DNA of 10,937 nucleotides from an uncultured Clostridia bacterium (GTDB lineage: Bacteria; Bacillota_A; Clostridia; Oscillospirales; Oscillospiraceae): contig CAMZJG010000016.1 in assembly GCA_947307505.1 (NCBI GenBank), forward strand, positions 1 to 10,937, in the 5' to 3' direction. This document shows, in pieces, positions 1 to 6,636 of the stretch. The notes beneath the pieces are model-generated. The model was not told the origin of the DNA. It made no database searches and saw only the letters and a list, made by a program, of their open reading frames with translations. Position numbers and translations under genes: made by a program. How positions within the stretch are numbered: position 1 is the stretch's first letter; each line of letters starts with the position of its first letter.

Positions 1-911
1 GGTATATCCTGCTGGTCATCAGCATCGGTCTGATCCTGTCCCTTCGCTTCTGGGGTGTTGAAGGCGGCACCGGCAACAAAAGCTGGCTTCGCTTCTTCGG
101 CATCGGCATCCAGCCCTCGGAGCTGGTGAAACTCAGCTTTGTTCTGCTTCTTGCCAGACAGCTCCGCTGGGCAAAGGAACGGCAGAGGGGGTTGAACGCA
201 CTGTCCTCCGTTTTTCTGCTGGTGGTACACTTCGGTCTGTTTTTCGCTCTGATTATCGCCATCAGTGCGGACTGGGGCAGCGCCCTGGTCTTCTTCTTCA
301 TTTTTGCGTCCATGTGCTTTGCCGCAGGTCTTCATTTGCTGTGGTTCCTTGGCGGCATCGGTGCCATCGCGGCGATGGTCCCTTACCTCTGGAACCATGT
401 GCTTTCCGAGTATCACCGGCAGCGGATCCTTGCCCCCTTTGTTCCGGATCTGGTCGACCCCGATGGGCTGGGCATCACCTGGCAGGTGAACCAGAGCAAG
501 ATCGCTCTGGCCTCCGGCGGCATCACAGGACAGGGCTGGCTCCAGGGGGCCAAATCCCAGTCCGCCATGCTCCCCTTCAAACATACGGACTTCATCTTCG
601 CCGTCGCGGGAGAAGAGATGGGGCTCATCGGCTGCGGCGCCATCGTACTGCTGCTCACCGTCATCATCCTGCGGATCCTCTATGTGGGACTCCACAGCGA
701 AAGCACTCTGGATCTGCTCATCTGCATCGGCGTAGCCTCCTGGTTTACCTTCCAAAGCTTTGAAAACATCGGCATGTGCATCGGCATCGCCCCCGTGGTA
801 GGCATCACCCTCCCCTTCTACAGTTATGGCGGTTCCTCTATGGTGGCCTGCTTTGCCGCCGCCGGTTTGATCTCAGGCATCCGGTTCCGGGCCAGGACCC
901 GCAGCGGCTAA
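1..911 (+). CDS. rodA: RodA-type SEDS peptidoglycan glycosyltransferase, 5'-truncated by the window edge
   Basis: SEDS (FtsW/RodA/SpoVE) family: polytopic membrane enzyme that polymerises lipid II into glycan strands. The open frame enters from the left edge (first full codon at 3) and about 302 residues are visible. The ATG at 126 is internal, because the conserved block ending GIQPSELVK is encoded just before and across it. Further family signatures are WGSALVFF (the usual QPDLGTALV region), WQVNQSKIALASGG, HTDFIFAVAGEEMG and the C-terminal GITLPFYSYGGSSM. The NIGM motif before the last block and QPSELVK (rather than QPSEFAK) favour the RodA branch over FtsW; this is judgement from remembered family patterns. 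Roughly the first 80-100 residues, with the first membrane helices, lie outside the window. Several hydrophobic segments are visible, for example after LNALSS and at the extreme C-terminus. A rho-independent terminator follows 19 bases after the stop, so this ends a transcription unit. SpoVE-like function in sporulation cannot be excluded. Confidence 0.9.
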   Translation, partial: YILLVISIGLILSLRFWGVEGGTGNKSWLRFFGIGIQPSELVKLSFVLLLARQLRWAKERQRGLNALSSVFLLVVHFGLFFALIIAISADWGSALVFFFIFASMCFAAGLHLLWFLGGIGAIAAMVPYLWNHVLSEYHRQRILAPFVPDLVDPDGLGITWQVNQSKIALASGGITGQGWLQGAKSQSAMLPFKHTDFIFAVAGEEMGLIGCGAIVLLLTVIILRILYVGLHSESTLDLLICIGVASWFTFQSFENIGMCIGIAPVVGITLPFYSYGGSSMVACFAAAGLISGIRFRARTRSG

Positions 912-929
912 ACCTTCATACGGCAAACT

Positions 930-964
930 GGAAGCCGATCTAACGATCCGGCTTCCCGTTTTTT
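930..964 (+). terminator. Rho-independent terminator of rodA
   Basis: Stem GGAAGCCG (930-937) pairs with CGGCTTCC (949-956), and ATC/GAT can extend it in the loop. Two bases later comes a run of six T (959-964). The last T bases overlap the minus-strand stop codon of the convergent tmcAL gene (TAA, 965-963). In the opposite direction the hairpin is followed only by AGTTTG, so it should act mainly on the plus strand. Confidence 0.85.
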
Positions 965-2102
965 ATTCCATGACAAAGGGGCTCTGTTTCCAGCCCCGGT
1001 CCCCCCGCCGTTCCTCGGGATTTCGGAAGGCCAGGGCATAGAGGCCTGCGGCCCGCTGCTCCAGCTCCAGGATGGGATCCCCTTTCCCCTTTGCCGCCTT
1101 GATGAGGACCGGCAGGCGCGGGGATGCCCTGTTGAGCACTTCCCTCCCCCGCTGATTCAGCGCCAGCACCCGGAGATAAGGCGGCGATCCTGCAGACGCC
1201 TCCCGGGTGACACCCAGGAAGGCAGCCAGGGCGATACGCCGGATCCGGGCGGCGGGATATCGTTTCGTGACTCCCAGTCGGGTGAACTCTTCCCAGCTCC
1301 CCGCCTCCAGTGCGGCTTGCCGGATCCGGTTCTCCAGCCCTTCTCCCCCGTCCGGAAGAGTTTCCCATCTTTCCGCCGGCAGACTGCGCAGGACAGCCAG
1401 AATCGGGATCTCCAGGTCCGCAGGTCTCACCGGACCTCTGCCCGCCGCCGTCTCTCTCCGGAAGACCTCCGCCGCCTCATCGGGCAGAAAGGTGAGATAA
1501 TCTTCCCGCTCCCGCAGCGCAGAGGCGGGGGCATATTCTTCGCACCGCGGCATGGGACAGGGGCGGATCGGACTGTCCAGTTCCTCAAGAGCTTCCAGGT
1601 AGCTCAGCGCCAGGATGTCGTTCCTCCGGCGCAGCTGGGGCACTTCTCCCCCCGCCAGCCGTTCCGCCGCCTGCTGCCGGGCGGCGGCAAAGCCCAGCCC
1701 TGCAGCAAGAGCTTCATGAAGGAGCGGTTTCAGCATCGGGTCCTCCAGAAGCCGACGGACTGCCTGCAGTTCTGCAAGATCCCGGGATTCGCTGCCGAAG
1801 ACCAGTTCCTCCACGCAGCCCAGGTTTTCCAGCATCGTCACCGCTCCCCGGGCAAAACCCTGGGCAGAGGAGATCGCCCAGGGAAGCGGCAGTTCCAGCA
1901 CCAGATCCGCGCCGCAGCGTACCGCCGCCTCCGCCCGGGCACGGGCATCGAACAGAGCGGGCTCTCCCCGCTGGACAAAACAGCCGGAGAGGACCGTTAC
2001 CACCGCCGCATCGGGACCGAAACGGTCCCTGATCCGGGCAAGCTGCCAGGCATGCCCCCGGTGAAAGGGATTGTATTCCGCCGTCAGGCCGATAATTCTC
2101 AT
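963..2102 (-). CDS. tmcAL: tRNA(Met) cytidine acetate ligase TmcAL (YlbM family nucleotidyltransferase)
   Basis: 379 residues, close to the 390-400 of the family. TmcAL is known from Bacillus subtilis to use acetate and ATP, via acetyl-AMP, to form N4-acetylcytidine at the wobble position 34 of elongator tRNA-Met. Seen here: the N-terminal nucleotidyltransferase motif EYNPFHRGH (9-17), with the HxGH signature; SGCFVQRGEPA (39-49); GADLVLELP (64-72); FGSES (102-106); NDILALSYLEAL (161-172); and the C-terminal EGLENRI (254-260) and TKRYPAARIRR (279-289), all typical of the family. The ATG at 2102 is preceded on the minus strand by GGAG with a 7-base spacer. The gene is divergent from ackA and convergent with rodA. 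A possible minus-strand promoter (TTCACG, 17 bases, TAATAT) lies in the 84-96-base gap but is weak. It is cytosolic. Its acetate dependence makes the adjacency to acetate kinase suggestive, but that link is inference. Confidence 0.92.
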   Translation of the reverse strand: MRIIGLTAEYNPFHRGHAWQLARIRDRFGPDAAVVTVLSGCFVQRGEPALFDARARAEAAVRCGADLVLELPLPWAISSAQGFARGAVTMLENLGCVEELVFGSESRDLAELQAVRRLLEDPMLKPLLHEALAAGLGFAAARQQAAERLAGGEVPQLRRRNDILALSYLEALEELDSPIRPCPMPRCEEYAPASALREREDYLTFLPDEAAEVFRRETAAGRGPVRPADLEIPILAVLRSLPAERWETLPDGGEGLENRIRQAALEAGSWEEFTRLGVTKRYPAARIRRIALAAFLGVTREASAGSPPYLRVLALNQRGREVLNRASPRLPVLIKAAKGKGDPILELEQRAAGLYALAFRNPEERRGDRGWKQSPFVME

Positions 2103-2120
2103 AAAATTTCTCCGAAATCC

Positions 2121-2149
2121 TTGTGTAAGCAGAAAAAAGGGTATATATT
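2121..2149 (+). promoter_or_regulatory. Probable sigma-A promoter of ackA
   Basis: TTGTGT (2121-2126), 17-base spacer, TATATT (2144-2149) in an AT-rich stretch that contrasts with the GC-rich surroundings. Transcription would start near 2156, giving a leader of about 40 bases before the ATG at 2199. The -35 is only a partial match; the -10 has 5 of 6 consensus bases. Confidence 0.6.
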
Positions 2150-2198
2150 AAATGACTGTGATTATTACGTGAAGCAAGAGGAAAGGATGTTATGCAAC

Positions 2199-3407
2199 AT
2201 GAAAATTCTGGTCATCAATGCCGGAAGCTCTTCCCTGAAATATCAGGTATTCAATATGGAGGACGAATCCGTTCTCTGCAAGGGTGCCTGCGAGCGCATC
2301 GGCATTGCCGATTCTTTTATGAAGCACAAGCTGCCCGACGGACGCAGCAAGGAATACCGTGAGGATATGCACGACCATGGCGACGCCATCCGGTTGGTGT
2401 TCCGGGCGCTGACGGATCCGGAGGTCGGCGTGGTGAAGCACATGGACGAGATCGGCGCAGTGGGCCACCGGGTCCTGCACGGCGGAGAAAAGTTCACCGC
2501 CTCCACCCTGGTGGACGAGAAGGTCAAGGCCGCCATCCGGGAAGTCATCCCCCTGGGACCGCTCCATAACCCGGCAAACCTGGCGGGCATCGAAGCCTGC
2601 GAGGAGGCCATGCCCGGCGTTCCCCAGGTGGCCGTGTTCGATACCGCCTTCCACCAGACCATGCCCCCCAGAGCGTATATGTACGCCCTGCCCTATGAGT
2701 ATTACACCGATCATATGGTCCGCCGGTACGGCTTCCACGGCAGCAGCCACCGCTACGTTTCCGCCGAAGCTGCCCGGGTCTGCGGCCGGGAAGGCGATCC
2801 GGAATTCAAGGTCGTCACCTGCCATCTGGGCAATGGCTCCAGCTTCGCTGCGGTGAAGGGCGGCAAGTGCATCGACACCTCCATGGGCATCACCCCGTTG
2901 GAAGGCATCCCCATGGGCACCCGCTCCGGTTCCCTGGACCCCGCCATTCTGGAGTATCTGATGGGCAGAACGGGAATGGATATCCACGAAATGACCACCG
3001 TGCTGAACAAAAAATCCGGCATGCTGGGACTCTCCGGCAAATCCTCCGACTTCCGGGATCTGGAGAAGGGTCAGGATGAGGGCGATCCCCGCTGCTCTCT
3101 TGCCCGGGAGGTCTTCGTTTACCAGGGCAGGAAGCTGATCGCCTCCTATGCCGCCGCCATGGGCGGAGTGGACTGCATCGTATTCACCGCCGGTGTGGGC
3201 GAGAACGACGGGGACATCCGCCAGCGCATGGTGGAAGGCCTGGGTTTCCTGGGCATTTCCATCGATCCCCAGCGCAACAACGTTCGGAGCAAGCTGGCTG
3301 AGCTCAGCCCTGAGGGCGCCAAAGTCAAGGTGTGGATGATCCCCACGGATGAGGAACTGGTCATCGCACGGGATACGGAAGCCCTGGTGGAGGGCAAAAG
3401 TCTCTGA
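2199..3407 (+). CDS. ackA: Acetate kinase
   Basis: 402 residues, full length for the family. It interconverts acetyl phosphate + ADP and acetate + ATP, the ATP-yielding last step of acetate fermentation; cytosolic, ASKHA fold. Motifs: INAGSSSLKY (6-15, including Asn7), GHRVLHGGE (89-97, Arg91), FDTAFHQTMP (147-156, catalytic Asp148), YGFHGSSHR (177-185, His180), HLGNGSS (209-215), MGTRSG (239-244, Arg242), TAGVGEN (330-336) and PTDEE (382-386, with the conserved Glu; most relatives have PTNEE). The ATG at 2199 was chosen because family members begin MKILVINAGSSS and because AAGGATGT (2183-2190) sits 8 bases upstream. The in-frame ATG at 2187, which would add MLCN, is part of that Shine-Dalgarno region. 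The frame stays open far upstream through tmcAL antisense, but that is not coding. No phosphotransacetylase gene (pta) is adjacent; the gene appears monocistronic, with its own promoter and terminator. Confidence 0.97.
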   Translation: MKILVINAGSSSLKYQVFNMEDESVLCKGACERIGIADSFMKHKLPDGRSKEYREDMHDHGDAIRLVFRALTDPEVGVVKHMDEIGAVGHRVLHGGEKFTASTLVDEKVKAAIREVIPLGPLHNPANLAGIEACEEAMPGVPQVAVFDTAFHQTMPPRAYMYALPYEYYTDHMVRRYGFHGSSHRYVSAEAARVCGREGDPEFKVVTCHLGNGSSFAAVKGGKCIDTSMGITPLEGIPMGTRSGSLDPAILEYLMGRTGMDIHEMTTVLNKKSGMLGLSGKSSDFRDLEKGQDEGDPRCSLAREVFVYQGRKLIASYAAAMGGVDCIVFTAGVGENDGDIRQRMVEGLGFLGISIDPQRNNVRSKLAELSPEGAKVKVWMIPTDEELVIARDTEALVEGKSL

Positions 3408-3429
3408 GCGCAGTTTATGATGATCGGAT

Positions 3430-3463
3430 CGCCGGGAGTTCAACTCCCGGCGGTTTTCTTTTT
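3430..3463 (+). terminator. Rho-independent terminator of ackA, overlapping the end of cca
   Basis: Perfect inverted repeat CGCCGGGAG (3430-3438) / CTCCCGGCG (3444-3452) with a TTCAA loop, followed by GTTTTCTTTTT (3453-3463). The loop and right arm are also the last codons and stop of the convergent cca gene (TGA at 3442-3440). No T-rich tract follows on the minus strand, so it should serve ackA only. Confidence 0.9.
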
Positions 3464-4648
3464 CTCCGCCGCCTCCAGCAGGGCAGCTTTTTCATTGGGC
3501 AGCGCGCCAGCCTGCACTTCCTCCAGCAGGGAACGGAGCGCATTGCCCAGGGAAACGCCGGAATAGCCCAGGGCCAGGAGATCGCTTCCCGTGACCTCCA
3601 GGTCCCCTGCGGAAAAGCAGAATCCGGTCCGCAGCCGGAACTCCAGTTCCCGTTCCAAAGCGGCGAGCCGGTCCTCCGGCGCCGCCTGCAAGGCGCGCCA
3701 CAGCAACAGCAGATCGCGAAAAGCTGCCTCCCCGGTGCGGCCCAGGGCCAGTCCCAGCGCCGCATCGTCTCCGGGAGGGGGATTCCACGCTCCGGCAGCC
3801 AGAGTGCGCACCCGGTTTTCCAGGTTTTTCGCGCTTTTCATCCGCCGCAGGGCATCTGCTTTCTCCCCCGACGGAGAACGAAGCAGCAGTCCCAGCCGCA
3901 AGGCGGACGAGGGGGGAAGCCTGTCCAGTCTGATTGCCTCTTTCTCCCCCTCCAGGTCCAGAAGCTCCGGCAGCACCGGCTCCAGGATGGGCTGTGCCCA
4001 GGGGAAACACGCGCCTGCTCCGGGCCCTTCCAAATAGAGACAGATTTCCCGCAGCACCCGCTCTCCCGCCAGGGCAGGAAGCAGGTCACGGCAGCGCAGA
4101 GCCGCAGCGAGGGTCATTTCCTCCGGCCGGAAACCCAGGCGGGAAGCAAAGCGCAGAAGCCGCAGGATCCGCAGGGCATCCTCCCGGAAACGGGTCTCCG
4201 GATCGCCCACGCAGCGCAGAAGGCCGCTTTTCAGATCCTCCACCCCGCCGAAGGGATCCAGCACCTCCCCCTGAGGGGACAGCGCCATGGCATTAACGGT
4301 AAAATCCCGTCGGGCCAGATCCTCCTGCAAATCGGATACAAAGAAGACTTCGTCCGGTCTCCGGTGATCCGAATAGCTCCCGTCCTTCCGATAGGTGGTG
4401 ATCTCCAGGCTACGTTCTCCCCAGAGCACCGTGACGGTACCGTGGCGAAAGCCTGTGGGCAGGACGCGGCAGTCGGAAAAACAGGCCTCTGTCTCCTCCG
4501 GACGGGCAGAGGTACAGATATCCCAGTCCTCCGGGTGCAGGCCCAGCAGGCTGTCCCGAACGCAGCCCCCCACAGGATTTGCTTCGTAACCCCGGCTTCT
4601 GAGCCGTTCCAGGGCCTCGTTTACCTCGTCCGGAACGGCAAGCTTCAC
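3440..4648 (-). CDS. cca: CCA tRNA nucleotidyltransferase (class II)
   Basis: 402 residues. It adds or repairs the 3'-terminal CCA of tRNAs without a nucleic acid template; cytosolic. Motif A is visible as VGGCVRD (26-32) followed by DWD (41-43), the two metal-binding aspartates. Then come RKDGSYSDHRRP (87-98), RRDFTVNAMA (113-122), DPFGG (131-135), and the EDALR (156-160) to LLRFASRLGF (164-173) block that corresponds to the nucleotide-selecting EDxxR region. The C-terminal half is helical tail/body with no further catalytic motif. Start codon is GTG at 4648, overlapping the stop of the upstream cysteine-rich gene (GTGA). Only a weak purine stretch precedes it, so translational coupling is likely. 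The distance from this start to the GGxxRD motif fits the family. The 3' end lies inside the ackA terminator. An enzyme adding only A or only CC cannot be ruled out by eye, but one complete enzyme is the simplest reading. Confidence 0.93.
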   Translation of the reverse strand: MKLAVPDEVNEALERLRSRGYEANPVGGCVRDSLLGLHPEDWDICTSARPEETEACFSDCRVLPTGFRHGTVTVLWGERSLEITTYRKDGSYSDHRRPDEVFFVSDLQEDLARRDFTVNAMALSPQGEVLDPFGGVEDLKSGLLRCVGDPETRFREDALRILRLLRFASRLGFRPEEMTLAAALRCRDLLPALAGERVLREICLYLEGPGAGACFPWAQPILEPVLPELLDLEGEKEAIRLDRLPPSSALRLGLLLRSPSGEKADALRRMKSAKNLENRVRTLAAGAWNPPPGDDAALGLALGRTGEAAFRDLLLLWRALQAAPEDRLAALERELEFRLRTGFCFSAGDLEVTGSDLLALGYSGVSLGNALRSLLEEVQAGALPNEKAALLEAAEKKKTAGS

Positions 4649-4926
4649 GGCGTCTCTTTTCTGGTTGCCAGCTTGGCCACCTCATTGAACCGGTCCATGA
4701 CCTTGCCGTAATTGCTTCGGATATGGGGGAACGGGCAGCGGGAGCAGTCCTTGATTCCTTCCTCCGTGTAGCGGTAATTGCCTCCGCACTTCTCCCCCAA
4801 GGCATACAGGGGGCACCAGCAGAAGAGGCAGTTGAAATTCTCCGGGTCATTCGTCGGATGGCAGGGGAAGCATTCGCATTCCCGGTTGCAGTAGAAAGCG
4901 TAGTGTTTATCCTTCCAGTCGTCCAT
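4645..4926 (-). CDS. Cysteine-rich small-domain protein (zf-like, PF04071-type)
   Basis: 93 residues with ten cysteines at 13, 17, 19, 22, 33, 36, 38, 47, 61 and 64, plus histidines after C22 and near the end. The pattern CNRECECFPCH (13-23), FNCLFCWCPLYALG (31-44), CGG (47-49) and GIKDCSRCPFPH (57-68) matches what I recall of the cysteine-rich small domain family, whose biochemical role is unknown; metal or iron-sulfur binding is inferred from cysteine spacing. Soluble, with no signal peptide. The ATG at 4926 was chosen because AGGAAAGG precedes it by 9 bases on the minus strand; the longer frame to 4974 would place its start in the divergent promoter. It is the first gene of a unit with cca: its TGA overlaps the cca GTG. 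Family members are also found near corrinoid genes in other genomes, so the cca link need not be functional. Confidence 0.85.
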   Translation of the reverse strand: MDDWKDKHYAFYCNRECECFPCHPTNDPENFNCLFCWCPLYALGEKCGGNYRYTEEGIKDCSRCPFPHIRSNYGKVMDRFNEVAKLATRKETP

Positions 4927-4946
4927 AATTCTTTTCCTTTCCTGAA

Positions 4947-4975
4947 TTGTCACCGGAATGCTTACGTGATACAAT
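4947..4975 (+). promoter_or_regulatory. Strong sigma-A promoter of the SDR gene
   Basis: TTGTCA (4947-4952), 17-base spacer, TACAAT (4970-4975), with an extended -10 TG at 4967-4968. Five of six matches in each box. Transcription should start near 4982. A short hairpin CGGCC-CGAA-GGCCG (4985-4998) lies in the leader before the AGGAGGG ribosome binding site (5008-5014). Confidence 0.75.
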
Positions 4976-5021
4976 GGAAATAATCGGCCCGAAGGCCGTG
5001 ATTCGTCAGGAGGGATCCCCC

Positions 5022-5729
5022 ATGGGTAAGACCGCTCTGGTCACCGGAGGCGCGGGCGGAATCGGTTCCGCCATTTGCCGCGCCCTTGCCACGGACGGTT
5101 GGCATGTGGCCGTCGCCTACCATCATTCCGCCGAAGCTGCAGAAGCGCTGGCGAAAGAGATTGGCGGCATCGCCGTATATGCGGATGTGACGGAGCCGGA
5201 TGAGGTCGAAGCCATGTTCGGGCAGGTGGGGGGAGTGGACCTTCTGGTCAACAATGCAGGTATCTCCCGCTATGGTCTCCTCACCGACCTGACATACCAG
5301 GATTGGAAGGACCTGTTCCGGGCGAACACGGACTCCGTATTTCTCTGCTGCCGGGCAGCGATCCCTCATATGGTGCACAGGAAGCGGGGAAACATTCTGA
5401 ACATCTCCTCCATGTGGGGCCAGGTAGGCGGCTCCTGCGAAGCAGGATACAGTGCGTCCAAGGCGGCGGTCATCGGTCTGACCAAAGCCCTGGCCAAGGA
5501 ACTGGCTCCTTCCGGCATACGGGTGAACTGCATCGCGCCCGGAGTGATCCGCACCCGGATGCTGGATGGCTTCACGGAGGCCGAGCTGGAGGAACTGCGG
5601 CTGGAGACCCCGCTGGAACAGCTGGGTACGCCGGAAGATGTGGGGCATCTGGCAGCCTTCCTGGCCTCGGATCGGGCAAAGTTCATCACCGGTCAGGTGG
5701 TGGGGCTCAACGGCGGCTTCGTGATTTAG
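5022..5729 (+). CDS. SDR-family reductase, candidate EF-P 5-aminopentanone reductase (YmfI-like)
   Basis: 235 residues, classical short-chain dehydrogenase/reductase with a Rossmann fold: TGGAGGIG cofactor motif (8-15), NNAG (77-80), and a catalytic set Asn102, Ser130, Tyr143, Lys147 in YSASK. FabG (3-oxoacyl-ACP reductase) is the generic family name. However, the segment SSMWGQVGGSCEAGYSASK is split by a WG..G.SCE pattern that I recall from Bacillus subtilis YmfI, as is LAKELAPSGIRVN. YmfI reduces 5-aminopentanone to 5-aminopentanol on Lys32 of elongation factor P. This assignment is from memory of the sequence and not from a search. The ATG at 5022 follows AGGAGGG by 7 bases, and the possible start at 4947 would sit in the promoter. 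No acyl carrier protein, other fab genes or efp lie nearby, which argues against a fatty acid operon. The C-terminal stop overlaps that of the convergent phosphatase gene. Confidence 0.85.
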   Translation: MGKTALVTGGAGGIGSAICRALATDGWHVAVAYHHSAEAAEALAKEIGGIAVYADVTEPDEVEAMFGQVGGVDLLVNNAGISRYGLLTDLTYQDWKDLFRANTDSVFLCCRAAIPHMVHRKRGNILNISSMWGQVGGSCEAGYSASKAAVIGLTKALAKELAPSGIRVNCIAPGVIRTRMLDGFTEAELEELRLETPLEQLGTPEDVGHLAAFLASDRAKFITGQVVGLNGGFVI

Positions 5730-6526
5730 AACAGCCGGAGCTGCACCTGCACACAGAGGGCGGTGAGATTATCCCGACTTCCTGCGCGGACAGCCGCCTC
5801 TGTCAGCGCCTTTGCCGCGGCTGCGGGGTTGCCTTTTCCCAGAAGCCGGATCAGTTCCGCCTCCTCCAGGCTCCCGCTCACCCCATCGCTGCACAGGAGG
5901 AAACGATCTCCGGATTCCAGTTCCATCCGCCGGAAGAAGGGCTGCAGAGCATCCTCTCCCTGATCGCTGCCCAAATGGCGCATCAAAGCATGCCTGCGGG
6001 GATCGGTCCTGGCCTCCTCCGGGGTCAGGTCGCCCCGGCGCTGAAGAAAGGCCGCCAGGGTATGATCACGGGTGAGCAGGCTGAGCTTTCCTTTTCGAAG
6101 ACAATAGATGCGGCAATCCCCCAGATTGCAGATCATGGCTTCCCTGCCCCTCAACCGGAGCATCGCCATGGCTGCCCCCACGGTGGCGCGGATTTCTTCT
6201 CCCCGGCGGCGCAGCTTTGCGTTCACTTCCTGTACATAAGCCTGTACGGCGTTTCGAAATGCATCCTGGTCCCGGGCGCCGAGCAGTTCGCCTCTCTTTT
6301 GCCGCAGCAGATCCGCGGCAGTAAAACTGGCATACTCCCCCGCCTGTTCTCCGCCCATACCATCGAAGACGGCCGTCACTCCTTTGGACCGCATGCCTGC
6401 GGTACGGGGGACGGTATCCTCTTCTCCCTCCGGCAGGATGAAACCATCCAGGAAATAATTATCTTCGTTATCCGGTCTTTCTCCCTTGCGGGAATAACCG
6501 GCACAGGACCAGAAATACGCGGGCAT
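5726..6526 (-). CDS. PP2C-family serine/threonine protein phosphatase (PrpC-like)
   Basis: 266 residues, single cytosolic catalytic domain with no membrane segment. Metal-dependent phosphatase of the PPM/PP2C family that removes phosphate from Ser/Thr (in Firmicutes often opposing a PASTA kinase). Motifs: RPDNEDNY (17-24), VFDGMGG (53-59, metal-binding Asp55), LGDCRIY (135-141), LLCSDGVSG (210-218, Asp214) and GSRDNLT (249-255, Asp252). The usual GTT of motif 'MGTT' is VGAA here (116-119), a mild deviation. The ATG at 6526 was chosen because AAAGGAG lies 8 bases upstream on the minus strand and because PP2C domains begin shortly before the RxxNEDN motif; a longer frame reaching 6622 adds unrelated residues. 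No kinase gene is next to it, unlike the common prpC-prkC arrangement. Convergent with the SDR gene (stop codons overlap), divergent from the NusG-II gene. Confidence 0.92.
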   Translation of the reverse strand: MPAYFWSCAGYSRKGERPDNEDNYFLDGFILPEGEEDTVPRTAGMRSKGVTAVFDGMGGEQAGEYASFTAADLLRQKRGELLGARDQDAFRNAVQAYVQEVNAKLRRRGEEIRATVGAAMAMLRLRGREAMICNLGDCRIYCLRKGKLSLLTRDHTLAAFLQRRGDLTPEEARTDPRRHALMRHLGSDQGEDALQPFFRRMELESGDRFLLCSDGVSGSLEEAELIRLLGKGNPAAAAKALTEAAVRAGSRDNLTALCVQVQLRLF

Positions 6527-6587
6527 CCGACTCACTCCTTTTTCCAGTCGGGGAGGCTGGCTACCGCCTGCGATCTCCAACGATATA

Positions 6588-6616
6588 AGTTTACCCCGAC
6601 CCGCTGTTTCCGTCAA
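6588..6616 (-). promoter_or_regulatory. Probable promoter of the PP2C gene
   Basis: On the minus strand: TTGACG (6616-6611), 17-base spacer, TAAACT (6593-6588). The -35 matches 5 of 6 bases and the -10 matches 4 of 6. On the plus strand TATAAG (6584-6589) could be a -10 for the divergent NusG-II gene, so the two promoters would overlap; no good plus-strand -35 is visible. Confidence 0.45.
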
Positions 6617-6620
6617 TGGC

Positions 6621-6630
6621 AAAGGAGGTG
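6621..6630 (+). promoter_or_regulatory. Ten-base ribosome binding site that sets a CTG start
   Basis: AAAGGAGGTG is a full complement to the 16S anti-Shine-Dalgarno end (CACCTCCTTT). It lies downstream of the only in-frame ATG (6616) and 8 bases (6629-6636) before an in-frame CTG at 6637. The ATG at 6616 has no purine-rich site upstream. The site therefore argues for initiation at CTG 6637. Confidence 0.6.
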
Positions 6631-6636
6631 TTTCCC

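Noticed and set aside
1317..2186. In-frame upstream extension of ackA by about 290 codons
   Set aside because: This stretch is antisense to tmcAL, contains the ackA promoter and leader near its end, and the protein family starts at MKILVINAGSSS.
2190..3443. A 417-codon open frame on the minus strand opposite ackA
   Set aside because: Exact antisense of acetate kinase with Gly/His/Ala-rich, domain-free translation; explained by GC bias at third positions.
4985..4998. CGGCC-CGAA-GGCCG hairpin in the SDR leader, considered as a riboswitch or attenuator
   Set aside because: Only five base pairs, no T-run, no alternative pairing and a leader of about 40 bases; too little for a regulatory RNA.
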